NCBI GenBank assembly: GCA_003254905.1
Contig: QANU01085255.1
Span: forward strand, 364,735-428,734
DNA length: 64,000 bases
Direction: 5' to 3'
Source of the DNA: Nissolia schottii
Taxonomy: Eukaryota > Streptophyta > Magnoliopsida > Fabales > Fabaceae
Part shown: one piece after another, positions 35,001 through 45,912 of the stretch
How the letters are laid out: each line of letters starts with the position of its first letter
Numbering within the stretch: position 1 is the stretch's first letter
Notes under the pieces: model-generated
What the model saw: the letters and a program-made list of their open reading frames with translations, nothing else
Databases searched by the model: none
Told to the model about the DNA's origin: nothing
Position numbers and translations under genes: made by a program

Positions 35001-36018
35001 GAGTTTTTTACTGTATTACCCTTACCATAGAAACATATTACCTAAATACCCTCGTCTGAAAACTTATTACAGGTCTACCACGGTTTGGCTGACGTGGCAC
35101 GGGGGGTTGGGATTCGTCAACTGTGTTGGCGAATTGCGTACGAAATAATTTTAATTTTTTTTAATTTGTTTAATTAAAATGTAAGTAAATATTCATATAT
35201 GTATTATGTTAACACATGGTGGGTTCCTAGGTAAGCTACAAAAATCGAAAAAATATTTTTGTAAAAAGATCGGGACACTATTTATAGTGCGCGCGGGAGA
35301 GAATCCATCGATTTGCACTTTGAAGAGCCCAACTGGCTTAGACTCATGCGCGCAAGCCCAACTCCCTTCTCAACTCTCTTTACCAAAACAACAACTACTA
35401 AAGGTATATAAACACTTAAAAGCTTTGTGATCTAACCAATGTGGGACTAGAGCTTTTGAAATACATAAGCTTTGTTCTACTTCTCCCTTAAAAGGTTTGC
35501 GTTTTCCTGGATAGTTATGTGTTGTTTTGAACTGTTGGAAGTTGATTTTTGTGTTAATTATGGGTTATGTATACAAAAGCTCTTGTTGGATAGTTAGGTT
35601 TGGGTCGTGACATAACTATTAAGTATTGACCTGTTTTAAGGGAGAAGTAGAACAAAGCTTATGTATTTCAAAAGCTCTAGTCCCACATTGGTTAGATCAC
35701 AAACCGTGTATTTATATACCTTTAGCAATTGTTGTTTTGATAAAAAGAGTTGAGAAGGGAGTTGGGCTCGCGCGCACGAGTCCAAGCCAGTTGGGCTCTT
35801 CAAAGTGCAAATCGATGGATTCTCCCGCCTTGCGCGCACGATAAATAGTGTCTTGGTCTTTTTGCAAAATTATATTCTTAATGAATTCGCCAGCACGGTT
35901 GGCGAATCCCAACCCCCCGTGCCATGTCAGCCAAACCGTGATAGTCTTGTAATAAGTTTTCAGACGAGGGTATTTCGGTAATATGTTTTTATGGCAGGGG
36001 TAATACAGTAAAAAACTC
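35001..36018. mobile_element. Foldback Mutator-like element, 1,018 bp
   Basis: It begins GAGTTTTTTACTGTATTACC and ends in the complement, GGTAATACAGTAAAAAACTC. The 9-bp flanks tcacgtagg (34992-35000) and tcacatagg (36019-36027) differ at one base, which fits Mutator-like insertion. The inverted arms are not short ends: they run almost the whole length (about 35001-35495 and 35636-36018), leaving a loop of about 140 bp. Phrases such as CCAATGTGGGACTAGAGC and a TATA-like GGTATATAAACAC occur in both arms. There is no transposase. If transcribed, the element would fold into a long hairpin. Open frames inside it are mirror images of each other and not genes. Confidence 0.8.
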
Positions 36019-36027
36019 TCACATAGG

Positions 36028-36700
36028 TAACAAAAAAATTCTCACATCCTTGTGGGTTGTGGGATATGACATTATTATTTATCAACTATGTCCACTATTT
36101 ATAACTAATATTGTTATATCTATAGTTTAATTATAATGCACACTAATAGTGTAATTTTGTTACACAATCACAAATTGCATCCTATCTTGTGTATGACTTT
36201 TTAGGTAGTAAATAAAAAAATTCAAACATTTTTTGATATAACAATAATAAGATTGAATGACCGAGTACAATTTTTTTTTATTCTATCAATATACAGTAAT
36301 TAAACTCATATTTACGTGCACTTTTTATCTTGCACACAATAAATTATATTTTTAACATTTTTCATATATGATCTAAAAATATTAGTCTGAAATTTTTGAG
36401 GTTTTCAGTACTAGATAATCTTAACATAATTTCATAGCTCAGTATTTATCCTTATTTTAAATTACGTATACATATTATAAATGAGTTTTTTAACTTAAAA
36501 TAAACTTTATTTTGTGCTTAAAGCAATAGCACTAGTGACTAATTAAGTGGGGCAAGAAAACGAAATCATTTGTCAATTTGCAGGATGCCAAGTGTGAATA
36601 GAAAGAAAGCAAAACTTGAAGTTATGCACGCAGGTTTTTGGATCTGTACTGTGCAAAGTGCAGCTAAGTAGTAAAATGTAAAAACTAACAGAGATAAAGT
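36028..36700. other. Intergenic, AT-rich, no gene seen
   Basis: No coding region, RNA gene or transposon end that I can support. Confidence 0.5.
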
Positions 36701-36824
36701 AGTAAGTGGTTTTAAGACACTTATTAAAAGACTTAAAATAAAATAATTTATGATTTTCAATGCTTTTAATACATTAATATTTTATTTTTTTTTAATAATA
36801 ATAAGTGCTCTAAAGACACTTACT
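36701..36824. mobile_element. Small MITE-like inverted repeat (124 bp)
   Basis: The left end AGTAAGTGGTTTTAAGACAC plus 'ttatta' pairs with the right end 'taataataagtgctctaaagacacttact'. The arms are about 28 bp with several mismatches. No coding capacity. Confidence 0.45.
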
Positions 36825-37457
36825 AAAAAAAACCCCAAAACTAATAACAATTGATTGCTCCAATTATTTTCATCCATGAATCCGAACCAACGACCCCATG
36901 ATAGCTACAGAATCCTCGAGTAAACGTTCCAGACAGGTTAACCACTTTCTTATTTCCTTAAGACAAAAGGCAATATGCACGTGCCTAAAATGTTTGAAAC
37001 ATATGTAGCGTTCTAAAATTAATCCAAGTGCAACCATTTATTTTATTTTATTCAAATAATATCAATTCATTAAAAATAAAGTTCCCATATAATTTTTTTT
37101 AATAAAAGCTTAAATATGTTTTAGTAAAACTCTATAATTTTAATTATTATTGTTAATGAAATTGTGTTAATTGCGTTAAGGTGATTAATGGAGTGTTATA
37201 TTAATGTCATTCGCAAAATAAATTTTATCATTAGTTTCAAATAATTGCTTATTTTTTCATTTTGGTATTTTCATAAATAATAGTCAATTTCATAAATCTA
37301 TTTAATATTACTAACTTTCTTTTCTATTATATCTCTATTAAATAAATTTACCAAGTGAATATTAGAAGAAATAGATGAACAGTTCCCCTATTCGATCAAA
37401 ACAACAATAAAAAATAAAAATAAATGTATTAAATAGAGGTAACTTTGTAGAATATTA
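36825..37457. other. Intergenic, AT-rich, no gene seen
   Basis: Nothing beyond AT-rich low-complexity sequence. Confidence 0.45.
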
Positions 37458-37604
37458 TTCCTTGGATTTCATAATGTTAGTTTATTTCACATTTTTATAT
37501 ACATTCATAATTCAATGTATTTAGACACAAATTATGTTTAAATGCATTAAATTATGAATGAATTTAAATGATAAAAAAACTAACATTATAAAATAAATAA
37601 AGAA
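37458..37604. mobile_element. Stowaway-like palindromic MITE, worn
   Basis: Inverted ends sharing the word 'ataatgttagttt' enclose a nested palindrome around 37505-37560 ('cattcataatt...aattatgaatg'). The build resembles the Stowaway-like elements at 38467 and 50955. The ends are degraded. Confidence 0.4.
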
Positions 37605-38464
37605 TGTTTTTTAATATCTTTTTAATACCCACACATAATTAAGTTAATAATTAATCGAGAACGGAATGAGGAGAGAAGCATGTGATCGATAAGGAAGCCA
37701 AGAAGTTGGGTCAATACTCTAACCCCTCTGGACAAACATTGCAGTTCTCCATATTTGATGTTTCCTACGAAATGAAGCATATTTTTCTATTGCACCCAAC
37801 GCCTGCGGATTGGTTGCATCCGAATAAACGACTCCAAATAGTAAAAAATTGCGGCGATTAACTGTTTTGTTTTTCCCTTTCTTTAATGAACCAAGTTGTG
37901 TTCTATTCCGAGGATGCGGTTTAATTGTATCCGATGCGTTCATTTTGCGGATTTGTGAGAGGCAGCAAGGAGTTATTCACTCTTATATCGTTAAATAAAT
38001 ATCATTACATATTTTTTTTTCACTCTACAGTGAATTTTACTTTAGAGGATCTTAATTTATTTGCAATAAGTCTATTATTATAATTAAGAATTTTGTTAAT
38101 AACACTTGTTATGTAATTAAGAGTGAAAAGTTTTAATTGTTTTAATATACGCAACATGTTAAGACTCAAGATTAGTGAATAGAATGAAAGAAAGTTGCAT
38201 TACTTAGCTTGCAAGATATAACAGTTGCATTAACAGACAGCAGAAAATAGCAAGAACAGAAACAGTTTCCTGTTATTGAACAAGAAGGAAAAAATAACTA
38301 ACTTATTACAACTAATCATCAACCTGGTTAGATAGGAAATGAAAATACATTTCATCTACTCTAATACAACACATTAAAATCTTAAAAATAAAATCAACTA
38401 AAACATTTTTAAGGCCTTAACAAATAGCTTGAAGTTTTAACAAAACTCTTAATTATAAAGATAA
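37605..38464. other. Intergenic with an unassigned 74-aa minus-strand frame
   Basis: The minus-strand frame at 37719-37943 (opening MNASDTIKPHPRNRTQLGSL, with VVYSDATNPQALGAIEKYAS) lies in a less AT-rich island. I do not recognise it and see no splice-supported extension. It could be a decayed exon or chance. The rest is AT-rich. Confidence 0.25.
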
Positions 38465-38466
38465 TA

Positions 38467-38608
38467 CTTCTTTCGCTCTTTTGTAGCAGTCTATTTAATT
38501 TTTTTTCATTGTTAAATTAATGTATTTATATACAATTTAAATTTAAATGTATTAATTTAACAATATATTAAAAATGTCAAATAAATTGCTATTGAAAAAT
38601 GGAGAGAG
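38467..38608. mobile_element. Stowaway-like MITE, copy 1
   Basis: A 142-bp unit between TA dinucleotides. The ends read CTTCTTTCGCTCTTTTGTAG and 'attgaaaaatggagagag', which pair over about 28 bp. TA duplication and 'ctcyytc' ends fit the Tc1/mariner-derived Stowaway group. Confidence 0.6.
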
Positions 38609-38610
38609 TA

Positions 38611-39389
38611 CTATATTTCCTCTCACATAATTTTTTTTGGAAAAGATAATATTTGATCATTGCTCAAAGTAATTTTATGCTTCTTTTTATAATTGTCCTT
38701 CACCAACCTCCTGAGTAACTATTATTATTATTAAAGTCATTAGGATTAGTTTAGTAGTGAGTAATTTAGGTAATATGCATAAGGTATTAGATTTAAACTT
38801 TGTTGCGATTAATGTAATTTTTAAAATAAAAAAATTATTATTATTAAAAATTTTAAAGATCGGTGCTTACTATCAATAATGATTTATATATATATATGCT
38901 AATAATGTTTATAGAACACCAATTAGATCGCAACAAGATTTGGACAAGGTCACAAGAACCAGTTTATGGTTCCCGTTAATTAGTGCTATAAATGTTAGCG
39001 ACTTATAGTACTATGTAATATTTTTAATAATTTCTTTATTTTATTTATATAATAATTATACAAAATCCTGAGGAGAAACAAAAAATTCTAAGAAAATCCC
39101 ACGAGTTTGATGAGATTAAAGTTTTCCCTATATCTACCATGTGATCTTCTATCTTTGATTTTGGGGACCACTATGTGTATAGGAAAGACAAGATAATAAA
39201 AATGGGTGTTTGATGTGAATGTGCGAATTGGCCTTTTTATAGTAAAACGCAACAACGGGTTTTGCGTGATTTGACTAAGAGATCAACGGGTAAGATACGT
39301 ATGTCAGTACCACTACCAGTTTTCCAAACAAAATTACTCATATAATCGATAATTTAAACACAATTAATCATGTCACACTATATATGATT
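38611..39389. other. Intergenic, AT-rich, no gene seen
   Basis: No supported feature. Confidence 0.45.
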
Positions 39390-40158
39390 GAGTAAATGTC
39401 CGATATAATCTCCAACAAAAGAAAAGGTTTAATTTTGTCTTTCTTAATTTTAAATTTTGATCGATTTAGTCCTTAATAAATAAAAATGTTTAATTTCATT
39501 TTGTCGGAAACCAATTTAATTTCTATTAATTTTAAACCTAAATTACACCTCTTAAATGCAGTTAAATACATTTTTAGAAGCGTAGTTAAATATTTTAATG
39601 ACATTATCGTTACTATCTCTCTTCCCCTATCTCGATCCCTTTGTTTCTCCTTTCACCAACCCCCTCCAACACTTCCTCCTCCAACCCTTCTCTCTCCTGC
39701 ACGGCTGAGGACACAATGTTAGAAACAAGTGTAAGCACACCAGTAACCTGATGATGTTGTGAAGCGACAGCAATAATAACGAGGCAGTTGAAACAGAGCA
39801 ACTATAAATGATGTAGTCAAGCGGGTGTTGGAAGAGAAAGTGTCACTGAGGTTGAGAAAGAGGGAAACAAATGAGTTAAGATAAAGGGAGGAATTAAGGA
39901 AAGTGTCAATAATATCTTTGATGTGTTTAACTACACTTCTAAAAATGCGTTTAATCGCATTTATGAAGTATAACTAAACGTAAATGACTAACTTGACTTG
40001 AATTTAAAATTGATAGAGACTAATTTGACCTAAGTTTAAAATTGATAGGACCAAATTGAACATTTTCATTTTTAAGAGATCAAATTGATCCTAATTTAAA
40101 TAAATATATACCAAATTGCACCTTTTATTTTGTTAGTTGCCTGAATGAACATTTACTC
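39390..40158. mobile_element. DNA-transposon-like element with long inverted ends
   Basis: The left end GAGTAAATGTCC pairs with the right end GAACATTTACTC. Pairing continues inward for about 190 bp, with worn matches such as 'ttaaacctaaatta' and 'tttgacctaagttta'. The interior (about 39600-39890) is less AT-rich. Layout resembles the Mutator-like element at 17697-18879, but the 9-bp flanks do not agree, so the class is uncertain. No transposase. Confidence 0.5.
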
Positions 40159-41760
40159 TGAATCATTATAAATTTTTATTTTAACTACACACTTTTATAC
40201 CATAAGTATTGTGATATATGTTGAAGTTATGGAAAATAATAACATTTACTTAGTTAAAAAAGATAGCAACAAATCTTCTCAAACCCGTCACTTTTTTTCT
40301 TTTGTACTCTCAAACCCTTTCACTTTACTAGAGCAAAATGGGCTTTGATTCAACTCAAATGCATAGCCGTATGAAAAGTTAGCGATTGACTGGTTGTTGT
40401 GAAAACTGAAAACATAAAAGTGAAAAAAAGAAACCAGCCAAAAAAAAGAGTGAAATTAGGTAGCTCTTATATTATTTATGTGTTATGCTAAAAAGGGGTT
40501 GTGCCTGTACGTTACCCAATTTATATACACGTTCCCAGTAGTGGCTATATATCCCACATTTCCTCTTCCTTATTTTTTGGTGTGAAATCCTTAATTCTTC
40601 AACCATAATATTTTCAGTGACAATATATGAAATGACAAGGTATTGGACCCATCAACTTACTGAGGGGACTCACATAAACAACCGGGTTTATTTATGCCCT
40701 TCCATTTGGACGCATACTAGTTCACACTGTCAATAATGCTTGCAAGCACCCCAAAAAGATATATTGTCCAAACAGTAGGCGCAAAATTAATGGGAAACAA
40801 TAAATAAAGGAAATATATATTAAAAAATAGGGTTATGCTAAAATGACAAATCTTGAGCTTCTAAAATATTCAATGTCATTAGAAATATACAATCTTTACT
40901 TTTTCTAATACAAAGATTTTATTTTTGTTTTCTTAACAAGTACTCTAAATGACACTTGTTACTTCACTATGTATTAGAGTTTCACATTACTTAAAGATAA
41001 TATATGAATAAGTTTTATAATTGTGAGACATTTCTCAATCTATGTACATATCTCAATAAATTTTAAATTCTCCCGTCATGAGAGAGATATCTTATGAACT
41101 TAAAAAGATAAGACCTGAGTAAACTTTAAACAATATCAATTTTGAAAAAATGCAGTCATCCTACAATAGATAACAAGCTCTGAAAAGATAAAACCAATAA
41201 TCCTAGGGAAAAGAATGTAACATTTAAAATTAGATGGCTATTGCAATCAATTTTATTAAACCCTAATTAAACAAATAAATGAAAAATCATTTTTTTTCAA
41301 CTTGACACAAACCTAACCTAGACATACTTTGATTTACTCCCTCCGTTTACTAATATTAATTTTTTTTAAAATTTATCAATAATTCATTACATCTTGACAC
41401 AATTAATTAAATATGATTTGAGACTTTGAATAATTAATTAATGCATCTAAAACTAACATTTCTCACCCATAACTCAACCAAATGATTGAAAGTCTCAGAG
41501 GTGATCATATTAAAGAAAGTCATTAGAATTAGTAATACATTGAGTTTATTACGACAATTAAGATAACGTATTTCTTAATTGAGGATTACTGCTCTCATTT
41601 TATTTTTTCACAGAATAAAGTCGATTTTTTTTATGAAGATAAGATCATATTTAATTTTTTATCATTAATTAAAAAAATAAAACTCATATATAACATAAAT
41701 AATTAAAAATTTGATGATAAAATATTAAATATGACATTAACCCAAAAAAAACATAAAATG
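40159..41760. other. Intergenic upstream of RAP2-7
   Basis: AT-rich. A single Stowaway-like end (CTCCCTCCGTTTACTAATAT, near 41338) has no clear partner. No gene. Confidence 0.45.
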
Positions 41761-41779
41761 ATTTATTCTCTTTCACCTC

Positions 41780-41792
41780 TCTTCATATAAAA
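41780..41792 (+). promoter_or_regulatory. Possible TATA box of RAP2-7
   Basis: TCATATAAAACTC lies about 740 bp before the ATG, ahead of a pyrimidine/GA-rich leader. It is a candidate core promoter only. Confidence 0.3.
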
Positions 41793-41851
41793 CTCAGCCA
41801 TTAGTAGTGGACGGCAGTTTCTGTTTCCGTCCGTGAGACCACAACTCCGCT

Positions 41852-41856
<5 letters not shown>

Positions 41857-41886
<30 letters not shown>
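41857..41886. repeat. (AG)n run in the RAP2-7 leader
   Basis: A perfect AG run of about 30 bp ending in AGCGCGC, in the presumed 5' leader. Confidence 0.8.
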
Positions 41887-41890
<4 letters not shown>

Positions 41891-42528
41891 CAATATAACA
41901 AACAATTAAATAATTAATCAAATAAAAAAATCTGCAATGACCGGTGACCGAACTTGCCGGTTCGAAACGATGAGAGAGAAAATGTTTATATATTCCATCT
42001 CCTCTTAAGATGGGTCCGAACTCTGAAACCCATCCCATCTCTCTTTTTTCTCTCCGGTTCCCATGGAATCCGATATTCGCCGATTTTTTCACTCTCTCCG
42101 CTTCTGAACTCATCGCCGAGGAAAATGACAAATGCTTCTTTCTCACGCCTACTTCTGTGAGCTTCGTTCTTCTCTTCCTCGCCGACTTTACCGGTCGAGG
42201 GTAAAAATTTTCCGGCGAAATCGCAGTGACTGAACGAGCTTCTTTTCTGTTTTTTTTTCCGACGCAGAATACTTGTTCATTGAAGAACCTCTCTCTTTCT
42301 TTCTCTAGAGTTATCTATTGCTTCCGATACCGCATCTTCAACCGTTTTTTGCTTACATTACTTGTATTTTTCCGATTGTTGTGTTCGATCGGAGCGTTAA
42401 TCGCCGTCGGAATCATCGCTCGCCGGCGACGTTGAAGTTAGATTAGTTTTTTACTGTTTTAGCTTGAATTGATATACTCAAGTGGAAATCGAAGAGTTCG
42501 ATTACCTTGACTTCAAAACTGAAGCAAG

Positions 42529-45500
42529 ATGTTCGATCTTAACCTGAATGCCGATTCGACTCAGAACGACGACTCGCCCGTGCTGGTGGAGAAGCTTCCG
42601 GAAGCTTCCTCCGGGACGTCGAACTCCTCGGTGGTGAATGCGGAGGGTTCGATCAACGGAGGCGGCGACGGTGACTCGTGCTCCCCGCGCGGCGCCGGCG
42701 GCGACGTCTTCACCTTCAATTTCGGTATCCTGAAGGTGGATGGCAGGAACAAAGACGCCGTCGTGGCGGCGGCGACGAAGGAGCTGTTTCCGGTGAGTGC
42801 CGGGAGCTGGCAGGGGCAGCAGCCTTCGACGTCGTCGCTTCCTCCGAGGAAGAGTTGGATGGATCTGTCGCTGGATCAGAATCGAGGCGAAAGCGGCGAG
42901 GTGAAGAAGATGAATCAGGTTCAGCAGCAGCAACAGCCGGTGAAGAAGAGCCGGAGGGGCCCACGGTCTCGGAGCTCGCAGTACAGAGGAGTCACCTTCT
43001 ATAGGAGGACCGGAAGATGGGAATCGCATATCTGGTTCGTACACTTCACGCTCCACATGTTCAATTTTAGCTCCTCTTTTTTTATTATTTCCCCCAAATT
43101 TTAGTGTTATTCTAGTTAGTGATTGGTTTGACTTGGATGGAATTATAATCTGTTGTGAAATTCTATTTTAATTATTTATTCCTGGTTGAATTTATGAATT
43201 ACATCTCACTTTCGGTTTTTTCCTGTTTTGTTTGTTTATTGTTTAGGGATTGCGGGAAGCAAGTCTATTTGGGTATGGATTTGTATTTTGATTGGTTTCA
43301 ATTTTGTTTTACTTTCTCTCTGCTTATTTACTATTTTCAGTATCTTTGATTTATGAAATTTGTGCTGGGGCTTTTAGGTGGATTTGACACCGCTCATGCC
43401 GCTGCTAGGTAAAAGCTTTTGCTCATACTTAAATTTGCTTTTGTTGTGGTTTTTAAGATATGGATTTGATTGTTGTCCTCCTCAATAAGTTGACTTGGAC
43501 TTTTTCAAATGTAGAGCCTATGATCGAGCTGCTATCAAGTTCAGGGGACTTGATGCTGACATCAATTTTAATCTCATTGACTATGAGGAGGATCTGAAAC
43601 AGGTTAGAAAAAATACATAAGCGGTTGATGAATATTAGTCTAGATGGAGTGTGTGATTTGTTCTTCACCATCTTCACGATGAACTTATCGAAAAAACCTT
43701 CTTAATGATGAGCAGATGAAGAATCTCTCCAAGGAGGAATTCGTGCACATACTCCGTCGCCAAAGTACTGGTTTCTCAAGGGGGAGTTCAAAATACCGAG
43801 GAGTGACACTTCACAAATGTGGCCGTTGGGAAGCTCGAATGGGACAATTCCTTGGCAAAAAGTGAGGACCTACTTTTATGTTAATTGAAACTGAAGTAGT
43901 GGTCTACTATGACTATGGTTAGATAGATATTAGTGCGGATTCAAGTACCTATTGGCCTACAAAGCAAAGTGGTTTCAACTTAGTTCTCTCAATGGGTCTT
44001 TAGGATTATTCCGTGTTTGGAGAAACATGTCTAAGTTGCCTGTTTCAAAGAAACAATTGGCAAAGGTGTTTTCGTTATAGAGATTGCAATGCTTTCGTGC
44101 AGGTATATATATCTTGGGCTATTCGACAGCGAAGTAGAAGCTGCAAGGTCTTATGATACATGAATTACATTCTACCTACACTGAATTTATTACCCTGAAT
44201 TATCAAAGCTCATTAGGGTCCCAACCAACATATGTCTCCCTTTTGATTTTCTGGAAATCAGGGCTTATGACAAGGCTGCTATCAAATGCAATGGAAGGGA
44301 GGCAGTGACCAACTTTGAGCCAAGTACATATGAAAGCGAGACAAAACCTGAAGCCATTAATGAAGGTAGTATTTAAAAGCTAGATCTCCTACTCTTGTAT
44401 TTGATTTTCTAGTTATTGTTGTGGTAGGAAAGTGTTCAATGTTAAAAGTTGTTTTAATTTTTTTTTTTCCAACACAGATGGCAGTCACAATCTTGACCTA
44501 AATTTGGGCATAGCGACCCCAGGATATGGTTCCAAAGAAAACAAGGGGCATCTTCAGTTCCAGTCACAACCTTATTACGTGCATCCCGAAAGAAGTGCAA
44601 GGGTATATATAGTTGAATTTTACATCTTCATGTACTATAAAGTTTTATGCACATTACGAGGAACACAGATTTATAATTATATCACGTTGTCACCCTTTAT
44701 GCACTAGCAGTTCCATAACATAAATCTTTATAGGACACTATCGCTGTTGAGCAGATTTTTTAGTCGAAGAAGAGTACTTTTGGCTTTTGTGGGGTTCACC
44801 TGTAACTAATTACCACCTACTTTCCTTTGACGTTCTTGATCTTCGTGAAACATTGGGTTTCTGGTATAGTTTGTAACTTCCTCACTTTTTTTTGTCTTTA
44901 TTGGTCATAATTCGGTGGGTTCTCTTGATTTGCAGATGGAGACCAATGTTAATTCAGTTATTGGTGATCCTTCTTTGAAAAGGGTGAGTGCAACTGAAGA
45001 GCTTCCTTCTGTATGGAATGCCACATATTCCAGTTTCTTTCCCAATGGGGTGAGTTCACTGTCTCTATTTTCTATAGTTTTACAGCTGTAGTCTATTGCT
45101 TACTTTATTGAGTGCTTCATATTAAAGTAAAACATACTAGTGTCTACTTTAGAACAAGGAATGTTTGACTTTGGATTATGATACTAGCAATCAAAGTTGA
45201 GTTTTATGTTCCAGGAATCAAAATTTATATAGTACTTTTTTTAATCAATTTTTGGTGCAATCTATGTTGTAAAAAAAAGTCAAGCGAATTTGTCTTTATG
45301 TTTTTTTTTTAATCTATATTTTATTTCATGTGTTACCTTTTTGACAGAATGAGTTGTTCCATAATATGTATCAAAAGCTGAAGTGGTGAGTCCATTAGTA
45401 GGCTATGGGAGATATATTCTATGTAATGTGTGTGAATATGGAATATGGCTAATAATTCATCACAGCATTGGAATAATAACTCCACTGAACGTTCCATTCT

Positions 45501-45912
45501 GCATTACTTTTCAATTTCGTATCCTATGTTTTGGAGATACTGAGCAATGTAACACTGCATTAATAACACTTGAAGGGGTCCATTATGTGTTTTCTTGTAA
45601 AGGAAGACCATTATAATCCAAAATTTGAAAGATTGTTGAAATATTTGGCAGGAAAGAGCAGAGAGAATCGGCATAGATCCTTCACATGGAGTCCCCAACT
45701 GGGCGTGGCAAACGCAAGGTCAGGTCACTGCTACCCCAGTACCACCGTTCTCTACTGCAGCATCATCAGGATTCTCAATTTCAGCTACCTTTCCATCAAA
45801 AGCTATGAACTCAGTTCCCCAGAGCCTCTGTTTTACTTCACCCAGCACACCTGGTGGCAATGCATCTCATCAATATTATTACCAGGTGAAGTCCCCGCAT
45901 GCACCACCGTAG
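42529..45912 (+). CDS. AP2-type transcription factor, RAP2-7/TOE1-like, complete
   Basis: A nuclear DNA-binding regulator of the euAP2 group, known to delay flowering and to control the juvenile-adult change. Coding exons: 42529-43034, 43247-43272, 43378-43408, 43515-43602, 43716-43861, 44103-44147, 44262-44365, 44478-44602, 44936-45049, 45652-45912. All borders are GT/AG and phases fit, giving 481 aa; the 26- and 31-bp mini-exons are usual for the family. The start MFDLNLN with [12 protein letters not shown] and FNFGILK points to RAP2-7/TOE1 rather than AP2 itself. A basic stretch [12 protein letters not shown] precedes AP2 repeat 1 (from about residue 152, [18 protein letters not shown]). 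Repeat 2 starts near 244 ([20 protein letters not shown]). LDLNLG near 321-326 is an EAR-like repression motif. The last exon carries the miR172 site. The gene appears intact. The 184-aa frame on the opposite strand of exon 1 is a GC-rich shadow. Confidence 0.92.
45755..45775 (+). promoter_or_regulatory. miR172 target site in RAP2-7
   Basis: The 21 bases, running from CTGCAGCATC to TCAGGATTCT, match the conserved miR172-complementary site of AP2-group mRNAs in full. It lies in the last coding exon, about 140 bp before the stop, the family's usual position. Control by miR172 (cleavage and block of translation) is known for the group and is inferred here. Confidence 0.9.

Noticed and set aside
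37719-37943. 74-aa minus-strand frame as a gene
   Set aside because: No recognised family, no neighbouring exons and no promoter-like context; mentioned only as an unassigned frame.
39390-40158. Firm Mutator-like assignment
   Set aside because: The inverted ends are clear but the 9-bp flanks agree at only about six positions, so the class is left open.
41336-41465. CTCCCTCCGT end as a Stowaway MITE
   Set aside because: Only one inverted end is present; no partner end or TA pair could be placed.
42010-42204. 64-aa upstream open frame in the RAP2-7 leader
   Set aside because: It starts with ATG and could be translated, but nothing shows that this part is in the mature mRNA or that the peptide is conserved.
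42502-43056. 184-aa open frame on the minus strand opposite RAP2-7 exon 1
   Set aside because: It is the GC-rich shadow of a well-supported coding exon, rich in Arg and Leu, with no motif.
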